Shown: positions 38,274-48,100 of the stretch, in pieces
Layout: each line of letters begins with the position of its first letter
Position numbering within the stretch: the stretch's first letter is position 1
NCBI RefSeq assembly: GCF_006716085.1
Contig: NZ_VFON01000001.1
Coordinates: forward strand, 2,542,001-2,606,000
Source of the DNA: Leucobacter komagatae
Lineage (GTDB): Bacteria > Actinomycetota > Actinomycetes > Actinomycetales > Microbacteriaceae
Reading direction: 5' to 3'
DNA length: 64,000 nucleotides
Translations under genes and position numbers: made by a program
Notes under the pieces: model-generated
The model's database searches: none
What the model was told of the DNA's origin: nothing
Seen by the model: the letters and a program-made list of their open reading frames with translations, nothing else

Positions 38274-39122
38274 GTGAACGCAGGAACCTCGGAAGCTCAG
38301 CTCGCCAAGCTCGCTCAGCTCGTCTCGCTGTTTGAGCGCGGCCCGATCGCCGTGCTCACCGGGGCAGGCATGAGCACGGACTCGGGTATTCCCGACTACC
38401 GCGGCGCTGGCTCGCCGCCGCGCAACCCGATGAACATTGCGCAGTTCACGGAGGATCCGCACTACCGGCGCAGGTTCTGGGCCGGCGCGCGCATCGGTCA
38501 GAACCGCATGAACACCGTCGAGCCGAACGATGGGCACCGCGCGCTCGCACGGCTCGAGGCCGCTGGGCGCATCGAGGGCGTGATCACGCAGAACGTTGAC
38601 GGCCTGCACCGGCGGGGCGGGTCACGCACCGTGGTTGAGCTGCATGGCGGCGGTGGGGTGATGCGCTGCATCCAGTGCGGGGAGCGGTGGACGCGGAGCG
38701 AGGTGCTCGGCTGGTTCGACACCCTCAACCCCGGCTACGCGGAGCGGAACGCTGGCGCCGAGGTCGCGCCAGACGGCGACGCCCTCGTCACGGAAGTCGA
38801 TTCCGTTCGGGTGCCGCTCTGCCCAGGGTGCGGGGGAACCTTGCGCCCCGACGTCGTGTACTTTGGCGAGACGGTGCCCGTCGCGGTGTTCGATGCCGCC
38901 GCGGAACTGGTCTCGCGCTCGACCGCGCTGCTCGTCGTGGGCTCCTCGCTCGCGGTGAACACGGGGATGCGTCTCGTGCACAAGACCGAGCGCTTGGGCA
39001 ACCCGCTCGCGGTCATTAACCGTGGGCCGACGGCGATCGACGCGCGCCCATCTCTCGCCGTGCGGATCGACGGTGGCACGACCGAGACCCTGACGGCGCT
39101 CGCTGACGCGCTCGGCGCGTAG
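38274..39122 (+). CDS. Sirtuin (SIR2 family NAD-dependent deacylase)
   Basis: 282 residues. The NAD motif is LTGAGMSTDSGIPDYRG, the catalytic His block TQNVDGLHRRGG with VVELHG, and four zinc cysteines occur as CIQC and CPGC. It removes acyl groups from protein lysines. GTG 38274 lies 7 bases after TATGCT; the in-frame ATG 38262 overlaps that box and is less likely. It is divergent from pyrE. Confidence 0.92.
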   Translation: MNAGTSEAQLAKLAQLVSLFERGPIAVLTGAGMSTDSGIPDYRGAGSPPRNPMNIAQFTEDPHYRRRFWAGARIGQNRMNTVEPNDGHRALARLEAAGRIEGVITQNVDGLHRRGGSRTVVELHGGGGVMRCIQCGERWTRSEVLGWFDTLNPGYAERNAGAEVAPDGDALVTEVDSVRVPLCPGCGGTLRPDVVYFGETVPVAVFDAAAELVSRSTALLVVGSSLAVNTGMRLVHKTERLGNPLAVINRGPTAIDARPSLAVRIDGGTTETLTALADALGA

Positions 39123-39162
39123 GGGCCAAACGCGGTTCAGCTGCGTGCGCGCCTGCGAGCGT

Positions 39163-39245
39163 GGCCGATTCACCCGCTGTTGACCGATGTGCCCGGTTTG
39201 GCGGCGCTAAAAGTGGGTGCATCGGTGCCCTCCGGGTGCATTGGC
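39163..39245 (+). repeat. Dispersed hairpin repeat, family I copy A
   Basis: 83 bases that align without gaps to 44967-45049 (64 of 83 identical, ends fully conserved). The halves are imperfect inverted repeats (CACCCG ... CGGGTG outer stem). It lies right after the sirtuin stop. Confidence 0.8.
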
Positions 39246-39352
39246 GTAGGGCCTCTTTGTTGCGTAACTAGTAGCTACTTCTTCGGTGTGGTTTACCCCG
39301 TCGAGCGTGCCATTGGGCAAAGGTGCGCATAGTTGCGCCATTTTTCGCGAGG

Positions 39353-39390
39353 CACTTGTATTTACAAGTGTGCAATTTTAGTGATAGCGT
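39353..39390 (+). promoter_or_regulatory. Promoter and GntR/HutC-type operator of the ABC-phosphatase operon
   Basis: TTTACA (39361-39366) and TAGCGT (39385-39390) are 18 bases apart. A perfect palindrome of two 8-base arms (CACTTGTA, TACAAGTG) with TT between covers 39353-39370 and overlaps the -35 box. It resembles operators of HutC-type GntR repressors, and such a regulator ends this operon. Confidence 0.65.
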
Positions 39391-39429
39391 GACTCCCAAC
39401 ACACCGAGCAATGTAGCTAGGAGCCCTCC

Positions 39430-40545
39430 ATGACAGCCATCGACATCGAACGTCTGCGGATCACGTACGGCGACAACACCGTCATTTCAGACCTCAGCCT
39501 GCGGATCGAAGACGGCGAGTTCTTCACACTGCTCGGGCCTTCCGGGTGCGGCAAGACGACGCTACTGCGCACCATCGCGGGCTTCATTACCCCGGCCTCG
39601 GGCAGCATCTCGTTCGGCGGCAAGAACGTCACCGACTTCCCAACCCATAAGCGCAACATCGGCATGGTGTTCCAGGACTACGCGCTCTTCCCCGACAAGA
39701 CAGTCAACACCAACGTCGCATACGGTCTGAAAGCTCGCGGGGTGAACCGGGCCGACATCCCCGGTCGCGTTGCCGAAGCGCTTGAGCGCGTCGGCATGGG
39801 AGGGTTCGGCGACCGACTACCGTCGGCGATCTCGGGCGGCCAGCGACAGCGAGTTGCGCTTGCCCGCGCGCTCGTGATTCGCCCGAGCGTGTTGCTTATG
39901 GACGAACCCCTCTCGAACCTCGACGCCAAGCTTCGGCTCCAGATTAGGGAGTCGATCAGTGATCTCCAGCGCGAGGTCGGGATCACGACGGTGTTCGTCA
40001 CCCACGACCAAGAAGAGGCGCTGGCGATGTCAGACAGGATCGCGCTGTTCCGTTCCGGCAACATCGAACAGCTCGGGTCGCCGACCGAGATCTACCGCCA
40101 CCCGCGTACGAGCTACGCAGCGGACTTCATTGGCACCGCTAACGTCATCCCGGTCGAGCTTTCGGGCGCACCCGAGGCGAACTCGGCCGAAGAGATCACC
40201 GTTCGACTTGGTGACCACGCGTTGCGCGGCCAGCGGCGCGCGGAGCTCTCGGGCTCCACGGCGTTCGCGATCGCGCGGCCCGAGCACCTCAGCCTCGTCG
40301 CCCTTGACGGCGCGGGCTCGACCGGGGCAGCATCGGGCAGCTCTGCCGCCCGGCAGCAAGGAACCTTGATTCCCGGTGAGGTCGTGCGTCGGCAGTACCT
40401 TGGCCGGGTTCAGCAGCACACCGTGCAGCTCGCAGGCGGGGTGATCGTCGAGACGAGTGAGCCGGCGAACGCCGTCGGGTTCGCCCAGGGCTCTAAGGTC
40501 AACGTGCTGTTTCCAGTAGCCGAGACGCTGGTACTCGCATCATGA
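39430..40545 (+). CDS. ABC importer ATPase, Fbp/Afu/PhnT-like
   Basis: 371 residues. Walker A GPSGCGKTTLLRTIAG, signature ISGGQRQRVALARAL, Walker B VLLMDEPLSNLD and H-loop VTHDQEEAL are present, followed by a C-terminal TOBE-like domain (IPGEVVRRQYLGRVQQHTVQLAGG). This is the layout of ferric, spermidine and 2-aminoethylphosphonate importers. CTAGGAG precedes the ATG. It overlaps the permease start by ATGA. It is the first gene after the palindromic promoter. Confidence 0.92.
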   Translation: MTAIDIERLRITYGDNTVISDLSLRIEDGEFFTLLGPSGCGKTTLLRTIAGFITPASGSISFGGKNVTDFPTHKRNIGMVFQDYALFPDKTVNTNVAYGLKARGVNRADIPGRVAEALERVGMGGFGDRLPSAISGGQRQRVALARALVIRPSVLLMDEPLSNLDAKLRLQIRESISDLQREVGITTVFVTHDQEEALAMSDRIALFRSGNIEQLGSPTEIYRHPRTSYAADFIGTANVIPVELSGAPEANSAEEITVRLGDHALRGQRRAELSGSTAFAIARPEHLSLVALDGAGSTGAASGSSAARQQGTLIPGEVVRRQYLGRVQQHTVQLAGGVIVETSEPANAVGFAQGSKVNVLFPVAETLVLAS

Positions 40546-42233
40546 GCGTCTCGACGGAAACCCAGGCATACCGGATCCCGCAGGCGAACAGGCGGTTCCG
40601 CTTCTCGCCGTGGCTGGTGCTCGCGATTGGCGCCACGGTCCTTGCGCTCGTGTTCGTCGCGTGGCCCATCGGCAACATTCTGCTGAGTTCGTTCCGCAGC
40701 ACCGAGGGCAACCCGTTCAGCGGATGGGCTGAGTTCTTTGCTGACCCGAAGTACCTGCAAGCCGTTGGCAACACACTGCTGCTTGCAAGCATTGTCACGG
40801 TGCTCGCGACCGCAATCGGGGTGTTTCTCGCCTACTTCACGGCGCGGTTCACGTTCTGGGCGAAGGCGCTTATCGCCGTGCTCCCGATCACCGCGATCCT
40901 TGTCCCTGAGGTGATCGTGACGCAGGCGTGGCTCATGTTTCTCGGCAACAACGGCTTTCTCACTCGCTTCATGCGAGACACCCTCGGCGTCACGATGCCC
41001 TCGCTGTATGGCTGGCCCGGGTTGATCCTCATCCTGCCGCTGCTCTACTACACCTACGTCTATCTCGGTACGCTCGCGGCGCTCAAGGGCTTCGACTCGC
41101 AGCTTGAGGAGGCGGCGATGAGCCTTGGCGCATCGCCCTTCAAAGCCCGGATGCAGGTGATGATCCCCGCGATCTTCCCCGCAGTAGCGGCGACCTCGCT
41201 GCTCGTGTTCACGCTGTCGATCGGCAACTTCGCGACCTCGACGATTATTGGTGGGAAGGTTCCGCTGCTCGCACCGCTCACCTACCGCGTGTTTCTCGCA
41301 GAGACCGGGGGAAACCCGATGATGCAGTCGACACTCGCCACGGTCGCGATCGGCATCATCGCCCTTGTGCTCTTTGTCCAACGCCTCACCGTTGGCAAGA
41401 AGCAGTACGAGATGGTCCAGGGCCGCTCGTGGACGCCAGTGAAGCTTCGCGGGCCGGGTGGCATCGTGATCTCGCTCATCGCCGCCGTGCTACTCATCGC
41501 GTCGACGCTGCCGCTTGTCATGGTGATCGCGATCGCGTTCACGGCCTCGAGTGGGCCAGTACTGAGGTGGGGCGAGTTCTCGCTTGCGAACCTCACGACG
41601 GTGCTTGCGCGAGAGCCGCAGCCGATCTTGAACACGATCACGTTCGGCGCGATCGCCTGCGCCATCGGCGTCATCGTGAGCATCATCGTGAGCGTGCTCA
41701 TCGTGAAGAAAAAGAACTTCCTCACCCCCGCGCTCGACTACCTGGTGATGTTGCCGATGGCGCTCTCGGGCACGGTGCTCGGCATCGGCATGATGACGAC
41801 GTTTGGGTCGAACAGTTTGATCGCCCTCTCCGGGACGAGCGCGATCATCATCCTGGTGTTTGTGATTCGGCGCCTCCCGCACGGCATTCGAAACGCCTCG
41901 GCCACGCTTCACGCGATCCCTGACTCGCTTGAGGACGCCTCGGTGAGCCTTGGGGTGCCGCCGTTCCGGTCGTTCCTGAAGGTTGTGTTGCCGCTCATGG
42001 TGCCCGGAATTGCCGCCGCTGCGGTGCTCACGTGGACAACCATCATCGCCGAGCTCTCCGCCTCCCTCGTCGTCTATTCCGCAGGAAAGGAGACCATCAC
42101 CATCAAGGTCTTCCAGCTCATGAATACGGGCCTCAACGGACAAGCCGCGGCCTACGGGCTCATCCTCGTGCTGCTCGCGATCGTGCCGATCGTGATCACG
42201 ACGCGAGTGTTCAAGATCCGCCTCTTCACCTGA
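40542..42233 (+). CDS. ABC importer permease, fused double-domain
   Basis: 563 residues with about twelve helices and two EAA loops: EEAAMSLGASPFKARMQVMIPAIFPA (near 190) and EDASVSLGVPPFRSFLKVVLPLMVPG (near 465). Both transmembrane halves are on one chain, as in FbpB or AfuB. It would pair with two copies of the ATPase. Its start overlaps the ATPase stop. Confidence 0.93.
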   Translation: MSVSTETQAYRIPQANRRFRFSPWLVLAIGATVLALVFVAWPIGNILLSSFRSTEGNPFSGWAEFFADPKYLQAVGNTLLLASIVTVLATAIGVFLAYFTARFTFWAKALIAVLPITAILVPEVIVTQAWLMFLGNNGFLTRFMRDTLGVTMPSLYGWPGLILILPLLYYTYVYLGTLAALKGFDSQLEEAAMSLGASPFKARMQVMIPAIFPAVAATSLLVFTLSIGNFATSTIIGGKVPLLAPLTYRVFLAETGGNPMMQSTLATVAIGIIALVLFVQRLTVGKKQYEMVQGRSWTPVKLRGPGGIVISLIAAVLLIASTLPLVMVIAIAFTASSGPVLRWGEFSLANLTTVLAREPQPILNTITFGAIACAIGVIVSIIVSVLIVKKKNFLTPALDYLVMLPMALSGTVLGIGMMTTFGSNSLIALSGTSAIIILVFVIRRLPHGIRNASATLHAIPDSLEDASVSLGVPPFRSFLKVVLPLMVPGIAAAAVLTWTTIIAELSASLVVYSAGKETITIKVFQLMNTGLNGQAAAYGLILVLLAIVPIVITTRVFKIRLFT

Positions 42234-42291
42234 GCGGTGCGTCGCCAGCGTCGGCGGCACCCCCTCACCCACCGAACCGAAAGGAACCACC

Positions 42292-43302
42292 ATGAAATCG
42301 AGAGCCCTCACAACGATTGGTGCCGCCGCCGCGGCCCTCGCGCTCGCATTGACGGGCTGTGCGAGCGACGCAGGCGACGCAGGCGGCGCTACTGGCGACA
42401 AGCTCAGCGCCGTGATGTACAGCTCAAACAACGAGACCGTCATCGGTGTCGTCACTGACGCTGCGGCTGCTCACGACCCCGCGGTCAAGGTCGAGGCCGT
42501 CACGGGCAGCTCGGGTCCGCTGCTCGAGCGCATCGCCTCCGAGTCAGGCGCGCCCGCAGCGGACGTGTTCTACAGCGCACCCGCCGCGACGTTCGAAGCC
42601 TTCGCTGACTATGTTGAGCCCTATCTCTCGCCAGAAGCCGCTGCGATCCCTGAGGAGCTCATCGACCCCGACCACCGGTGGACGGCCGCGAACGCGCACG
42701 TCGTGGCGTTCATGGTCAACACCAACCAAATCGACGGGGGTAAGGCCCCGAAGAGTTGGGCCGAGCTTACGAAGCCCGAGTGGAAGGGCAAGGTCATCGC
42801 GCCGAATCCCGAGCAGTCCACGACGGGGTTCACCGCCCTGTATGGCGCCTACAAGGTGCTGGGCAAGGAGGACTTTGAGAAGCTTGTCGCGAACCTCGAG
42901 CTCACGGAAAGCACGAGCAACGTCTACCCGGCCGTCGCGCAGGGGGAGTACGCGGTTTCCATCGGCTACGAATCCAACATCTACCCCTACATCGCGGGCG
43001 AGCAGGCCGGCATCGAAATGGTCTACCCCGAAGACGGAACCTTCGTCGAACACGACTCCGTCTTGCTCGTGAAGGGCGGCCCGAACGCCGACGGCGGCAA
43101 GGCGCTCATCGACGTCATCCTGTCGAAGAAGGCGCAGGAGGAGAACCTCGCGCAGTCGTTCAGGCGCCCCGTGCGCACCGACATCGATGTCGCCTCGATC
43201 GTCGATTTCAAGGCGCTCGACGATCTCAATGTCGTCGACATCCACGGTGACGACGATACGCAGGGCCGTGCCGACTTCACCGAGTACTGGAAGTCGCTGT
43301 AG
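42292..43302 (+). CDS. Substrate-binding lipoprotein, extracellular solute-binding family 1
   Basis: 336 residues. The signal peptide ends with the lipobox LTGC (Cys near 23), so it is anchored outside the membrane. The fold resembles FbpA/AfuA-type binding proteins. The paired tyrosines that bind Fe3+ in FbpA are not seen: the matching region reads AVSIGYESNIYPYIAG. This favours a non-iron ligand, as in AfuA (hexose phosphates) or PhnS-like proteins. GAAAGGAA precedes the ATG. A phosphatase gene follows. Confidence 0.88.
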   Translation: MKSRALTTIGAAAAALALALTGCASDAGDAGGATGDKLSAVMYSSNNETVIGVVTDAAAAHDPAVKVEAVTGSSGPLLERIASESGAPAADVFYSAPAATFEAFADYVEPYLSPEAAAIPEELIDPDHRWTAANAHVVAFMVNTNQIDGGKAPKSWAELTKPEWKGKVIAPNPEQSTTGFTALYGAYKVLGKEDFEKLVANLELTESTSNVYPAVAQGEYAVSIGYESNIYPYIAGEQAGIEMVYPEDGTFVEHDSVLLVKGGPNADGGKALIDVILSKKAQEENLAQSFRRPVRTDIDVASIVDFKALDDLNVVDIHGDDDTQGRADFTEYWKSL

Positions 43303-43368
43303 TAGCCGGGGGCGTCCCGCTTCTGGGGCGCCCCTTTGCACCGCCTTCGCACCACCCGAAAGGAAGCC

Positions 43369-44166
43369 ATGACAATCAGCGAGCACCCGCAGGTCGACGA
43401 GTACGTGACGTTCATCCACGAGCTTGCAGACGCCGCGCGCACGCTTCTCTCTGAGCGCCACGAAGGCAGCCGGTTTGAGACGAAGGCCGACGCGAGCCCA
43501 GTGACCGAGTTCGACCGTGGCGTTGAGACGGTGCTGCGCGAGCTCGTCGCCGAGCGGTTCCCCGAGCACGGCTTCATCGGTGAGGAATTCGCCCCCGACC
43601 GCGCCGACGCCGAGTTCGTGTGGATCGCCGACCCGATCGACGGGACGAAGCAGTTCGTCTCCGGTATCCCGGTGTTCACAACGCTCATTGCACTGTGCCG
43701 CAACGGGCGGCCGGTCGTCGGCGTCATCGACGCATCGGTGTCGCAGGATCGCTGGCTTGGCGTCGAAGGCCGCCAGAGCACGCTGAACGGAAACCCGATT
43801 TCGACGAGCGGTCGGGTCGCCGTTCCGGGCGCGACGATGTCGTGGAGCCAACCCGACCGGGTGCGCGCGGAGCACGCCGCGGGCGTGGGTGAGCTCGGCG
43901 ACGCGGTCGCCTGGCAGGTATTCGGGGCAGGATCCTACGGGTTTGGCAGGCTCGCCGCCGGGGCGATCGACATCGCAGGGTACAGCGGCAGTTTCGGAGC
44001 CTACGATGTGTGCGCGCTCGTCCCGATCATCGAGGGCGCAGGCGGAGTCATCACCGACGGCTACGGAGAACCGATTACGATCGAGGATCCGGCGGCCTGC
44101 GTGGCAGCCGCGACCCCAGAGCTACACCGCGAGGTGCTGCGCTACTTTGCGGGCGACCGCGGATAA
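43369..44166 (+). CDS. Inositol monophosphatase/HisN-like phosphatase
   Basis: 265 residues. Metal-binding motifs of the IMPase family are all present: GFIGEEF, WIADPIDGTKQFVSG (near 85-100) and YDVCALVPIIEGAGG. The family hydrolyses inositol, histidinol, sugar or nucleotide phosphomonoesters. GAAAGGAAG lies before ATG 43369; an earlier in-frame ATG at 43336 lacks a ribosome-binding site. The link to an importer suggests it acts on the imported compound. HisN is a possible alternative, but no his genes are nearby. Confidence 0.88.
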   Translation: MTISEHPQVDEYVTFIHELADAARTLLSERHEGSRFETKADASPVTEFDRGVETVLRELVAERFPEHGFIGEEFAPDRADAEFVWIADPIDGTKQFVSGIPVFTTLIALCRNGRPVVGVIDASVSQDRWLGVEGRQSTLNGNPISTSGRVAVPGATMSWSQPDRVRAEHAAGVGELGDAVAWQVFGAGSYGFGRLAAGAIDIAGYSGSFGAYDVCALVPIIEGAGGVITDGYGEPITIEDPAACVAAATPELHREVLRYFAGDRG

Positions 44167-44189
44167 CCCGCGCCGGTTAGTGTGGTCTC

Positions 44190-44951
44190 ATGGCGTCCAA
44201 ATCTCCGCTCCACTTCAAGCTCTACGAAGAGCTCGCCGCGCGGATCCACTCGGGGGAGTGGAAACAGGGGGAACAGGTTCCGAGTGAGAACAGTCTCACG
44301 GAGGAGTTTGGAGTCTCACGCGGCCCCGTCAGGCAGGCGCTTGCGCGCCTGCGTTCCGAGGGTCTCATCGTCGGCGGCAGGGGGGTCTCGCCGCGCGTCC
44401 AAAAAGCGGTGCCCGCGCAGTCGTTTGACACCTATGTCTCGTTCACTGAGTGGGCCGAAGAGCTGGGCTTTGAACCCCGCCAGAAGACCATCGAGGTGAA
44501 GCGGATGTTGGCGGACGAGGCCATCGCTGCCGAGCTGCAGATCGCCCCGGGCGAGCCCGTCGTGTTCGTGCTTCGCGTGCGAATGTTCGATGACGAGCCG
44601 GTCATGCTGGAGCGCGGCACGTACCCGATAGAGAGCGGTCGGCATCTGCTTGCGGCGGATCTCGATACGAGCAGCATCTACCAGATCCTTCGCGAGAACG
44701 ACGTGTACCCGATCTCGGCCAAGAACATCATCGATGCCGTGGCAGCGACCGAGCAAGAGGCGAAGTGGATGGGCGTCGCGCCCGGTGCTCCGTTGCTGCG
44801 GGTGCGGCGTTCGAGTTTTGACGAGCACGGCGACGTCGTGGATGTTGTCGACAACCGCTACCTGCCGACCAAGGCGAACTTTGCGGTGGGGAACGCCCGC
44901 GGCCCGGGTGGCCCACTTGCTCGGGTCGCGGCTGGGCCGAACCCGGCGTAG
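44190..44951 (+). CDS. GntR family regulator, HutC subfamily (UTRA domain)
   Basis: 253 residues. The winged helix (YEELAARIHSGEWKQGEQVPSENSLTEEFGVSRGPVRQALARLRSEGLIVGGRG) is followed by a UTRA ligand domain from about 80 to 235. ATG 44190 lies 6 bases after TAGTGT, so it can be made from its own leaderless promoter as well as from the operon. It is the natural candidate to bind the palindrome at 39353-39370. Confidence 0.93.
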   Translation: MASKSPLHFKLYEELAARIHSGEWKQGEQVPSENSLTEEFGVSRGPVRQALARLRSEGLIVGGRGVSPRVQKAVPAQSFDTYVSFTEWAEELGFEPRQKTIEVKRMLADEAIAAELQIAPGEPVVFVLRVRMFDDEPVMLERGTYPIESGRHLLAADLDTSSIYQILRENDVYPISAKNIIDAVAATEQEAKWMGVAPGAPLLRVRRSSFDEHGDVVDVVDNRYLPTKANFAVGNARGPGGPLARVAAGPNPA

Positions 44952-44966
44952 CCCGGGGTAAGTGAA

Positions 44967-45049
44967 GGCCGATTCACCCGGAAGTGACCGAAGCACCCGG
45001 AAAATCCCCGTGAAAAGTGGGTACATCGGTGACTTCCGGGTGCATTGGC
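44967..45049 (+). repeat. Dispersed hairpin repeat, family I copy B
   Basis: 83 bases, same orientation as copy A. Its halves are inverted repeats (20 of 24 pairs between about 44975-44998 and 45021-45044). It lies 15 bases after the GntR stop. Confidence 0.8.
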
Positions 45050-45115
45050 CGGTGTGAACGGGTGGTGGACTGAGACGCTGGCGGGCACCGCCGGCCACAG
45101 GCCGAGCCCGCAACA

Positions 45116-45155
45116 ACGAGGGGCCGAGCCCGCAACAGCGGACCCGGCCCCTCGT
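45116..45155 (-). terminator. Terminator of pyc
   Basis: Perfect 11-bp arms ACGAGGGGCCG and CGGCCCCTCGT, about 20 bases after the pyc stop on the minus strand. A 22-base unit (GCCGAGCCCGCAACA...) is tandemly duplicated around it (45101 and 45123). Confidence 0.65.
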
Positions 45156-45173
45156 CTCAGCTTGCGCGGAGGG

Positions 45174-48100
45174 TTACTCGACCACGATGACGAGGTCGCC
45201 AGCTTCGACGCCGCGCGTGCCCTCGAACGCGAGGCGCTTCACGACGCCCGCGACGGGCGAGGTGATCGCGGCTTCCATCTTCATGGCCTCGATCGTGCCG
45301 ATCGCCTGGCCCGCCGCGACCGACTCGCCCTCGGCGACCTTCACGGTGACGGTGCCGGAGAACGGTGCGGCGATCTGGCCGGCGACGGTGCGGTCGGCCT
45401 TCTCGGCGGTCTCGGCGGTGACCGCGATGCGCTCGTCCTTCACGAACACTGGGCGGAGCTGGCCGTTCACGCGCACCATAACGGTGCGTACGCCCTTCTC
45501 GTCCGGTGCACCGATCGCCTCGAGCCCGACGTAGAGGCGCACGCCCCGGCTCAGGTCGATCGCGTGCTCGGCGTTCGCGTCAAGGCCGTACAGGTAGTCG
45601 CCCGTGTCGACGACCGAGAGGTCACCGTACTGCTCACGCGCGTCCTCGAACTGCGCCGTCGGCGCGGGGAAGAGCAAGCGGTTGAGGGTGGCGCGGCGCG
45701 AAGCGCTGTCGCCGTCGAGCTTGGCCTCGTCCTCGGCCGAGACCGGGGCGACCTCGATCGAAACATTGCGCCCCGAGAGCACCTTCGAGCGGAAGGGCTC
45801 GGGCCAGCCGCCGGGAATCTCACCGAGTTCGCCAGCGAGGAAGCCGACGACCGAGTCGGGCACGTCGTAGCGTTCGGGGTTCGCCTCGAAGTCGGCGGGG
45901 TCGGCGTCGACGGCCGCGAGGTGCAGCGCGAGGTCGCCGACGACCTTGGACGATGGGGTCACCTTCGGGATGCGTCCGAGGATGCGGTCAGCCGCCGCGT
46001 ACATGTCTTCGATCTTCTCGAAGTTCTCGGAGAGGCCGAGCGCGATCGCCTGCTGGCGCAGGTTCGACAGCTGCCCGCCTGGGATCTCGTGCGTGTAGAC
46101 GCGCCCGGTCGGAGCCGCGAGGCCCGACTCGAACGGCTTGTAGAGCGTGCGCACGGCATCCCAGTAGGGTTCGAGCGCGTAGACGGCCTCGGGGTCGATG
46201 CCGGTGTCGCGGTCGGTGTGCGCGAGCGATGCGACGAGGCCCGAGAGCGACGGCTGGCTCGTGGTGCCCGACATCGGGGCCGACGCTGCGTCAACGGCGT
46301 CGACGCCGGCAGCCGAGGCCGCGAGCAGCGTCGCGAGCTGGCCACCCGGGGTATCGTGCGTGTGCAGGTGCACCGGCAGGTCGAACCGCTCGCGGAGCGC
46401 GGTCACGAGCTTCGCGGCAGCGGCCGGGCGGAGCAGGCCCGCCATGTCCTTGATCGCGAGCACGTGGGCGCCGGCCTCGACAATGCGCTCGGCAAGCGCG
46501 AGGTAGTAGTCGAGGGTGAACTTGTCTTCGTTCGGCGACAGCAGGTCACCCGTGTAGCAGAACGCGACCTCGGCGACAGCGGTGCCGGTTTCACGCACGG
46601 CATCGATCGCGACCCGCATCTGATTCACATCATTGAGCGCGTCGAAGATGCGGAAGATGTCGACGCCTGTCGCCGCGGCCTCCTGCACGAACGACTGTGC
46701 AACCTTCGGCGGGTAGGGCGTGTAGCCGACCGTGTTCTGGCCGCGCAGCAGCATCTGGATCGGCACGTTCGGCAGAGCCTCGCGCATCGCAGAGAGGCGC
46801 TCCCAGGGATCCTCGCCGAGGAAGCGGAGCGCGACGTCGTAGGTCGCGCCGCCCCAGGCCTCAACGGAGAAGAGCTGCGGCGTCATCCGCGCCACATGCG
46901 GCGCGACGGCGACGAGGTCGCGTGTGCGCACCCGGGTCGCGAGCAGCGACTGGTGCGCGTCGCGGAAGGTGGTGTCGGTGACTGCAAGCGCGGTCTGCGA
47001 ACGGAGGGCCTTCGCGAAGCCCTCCGGGCCCAGCTCGAGCAGTCGCTGGCGACCGCCGTCCGGCGCGGGAGCGTCGAGGTCGAGCGCGGGCAGCTTCACC
47101 TGCGGTTCGATTGTCTGCGGGCGCGCGCCGTGCGGCTGGTTCACGGTCACGTTCGCGAGGTGCTGAAGCAGGCGGGTCGCGCGGTCCTGCGGCTTGTTCA
47201 GCGTGAGCAGTTCGGGGCGCTCCTCGATGAACGAGGTCGAGACGTCGCCCGCCTGGAACGACGCGTCATCGAGCACGGCCTGCAGGAACGGGATGTTCGT
47301 GGCGACGCCGCGGATGCGGAATTCGGCGAGCGCGCGGCGGGCGCGCACGACCGCGTCCTCAAAGGTGCGGCCGCGGCAGGTGAGCTTCGCGAGCATCGAG
47401 TCGAAGTGCGGGCTGATGTAGGAGCCAGGGTTGATGGTGCCGCCGTCGAGGCGCACGCCGCCGCCGCCGGGCGAGCGGTAGGCGCTGATGCGGCCGAGGT
47501 CGGGGCGGAAGTCGTTCGCGGGGTCCTCAGTCGTGATGCGGCACTGAAGCGCTGCACCGTGCAGCTTGATCTTGTCTTGCGTCAAGCCGAGGTCGGCGAG
47601 GGTCTCGCCAGCCGCGATCCTCATCTGCGACTGCACGAGGTCGACGTCGGTGACCTCCTCGGTGACCGTGTGCTCGACCTGGATGCGCGGGTTCATCTCG
47701 ATGAACACATGCTCGCCGGCGCGGTCGCCCTCGGTGTCGAGCAGGAACTCGACGGTGCCGGCGTTCGCGTACCCGATGGACTTCGCGAACGCGAGTGCGT
47801 CGCGGGTCATCGCGTCGCGCTGCTCCTGTGTGAGGTTCGGCGCGGGCGCGATCTCGACGACCTTCTGATGGCGGCGCTGCACCGAGCAGTCGCGCTCGAA
47901 CAGGTGGACGGCCTCTCCCGTGCCGTCTGCGAGCACCTGCACCTCGATGTGGCGCGGGCGAAGCACGGCCTGCTCGATGAACATCGTCGCGTCGCCGAAG
48001 GCGCTCTCGGCCTCGCGCATCGCGGCCTCGAGGGCCTCCCGCAGATCCTCGGCGCGCTCGACGCGACGCATGCCGCGCCCGCCGCCACCGGCGACCGCCT

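Noticed and set aside
39430..43302. Ferric iron (Fbp) transporter annotation
   Set aside because: The ATPase and permease fit, but the binding protein lacks the Tyr pair, no iron box is seen at the promoter, and a phosphatase and HutC regulator follow. Kept only as an alternative.
43369..44166. Histidinol phosphatase hisN of histidine synthesis
   Set aside because: No other his gene is nearby and it sits inside an importer operon; IMPase family is as far as sequence allows.
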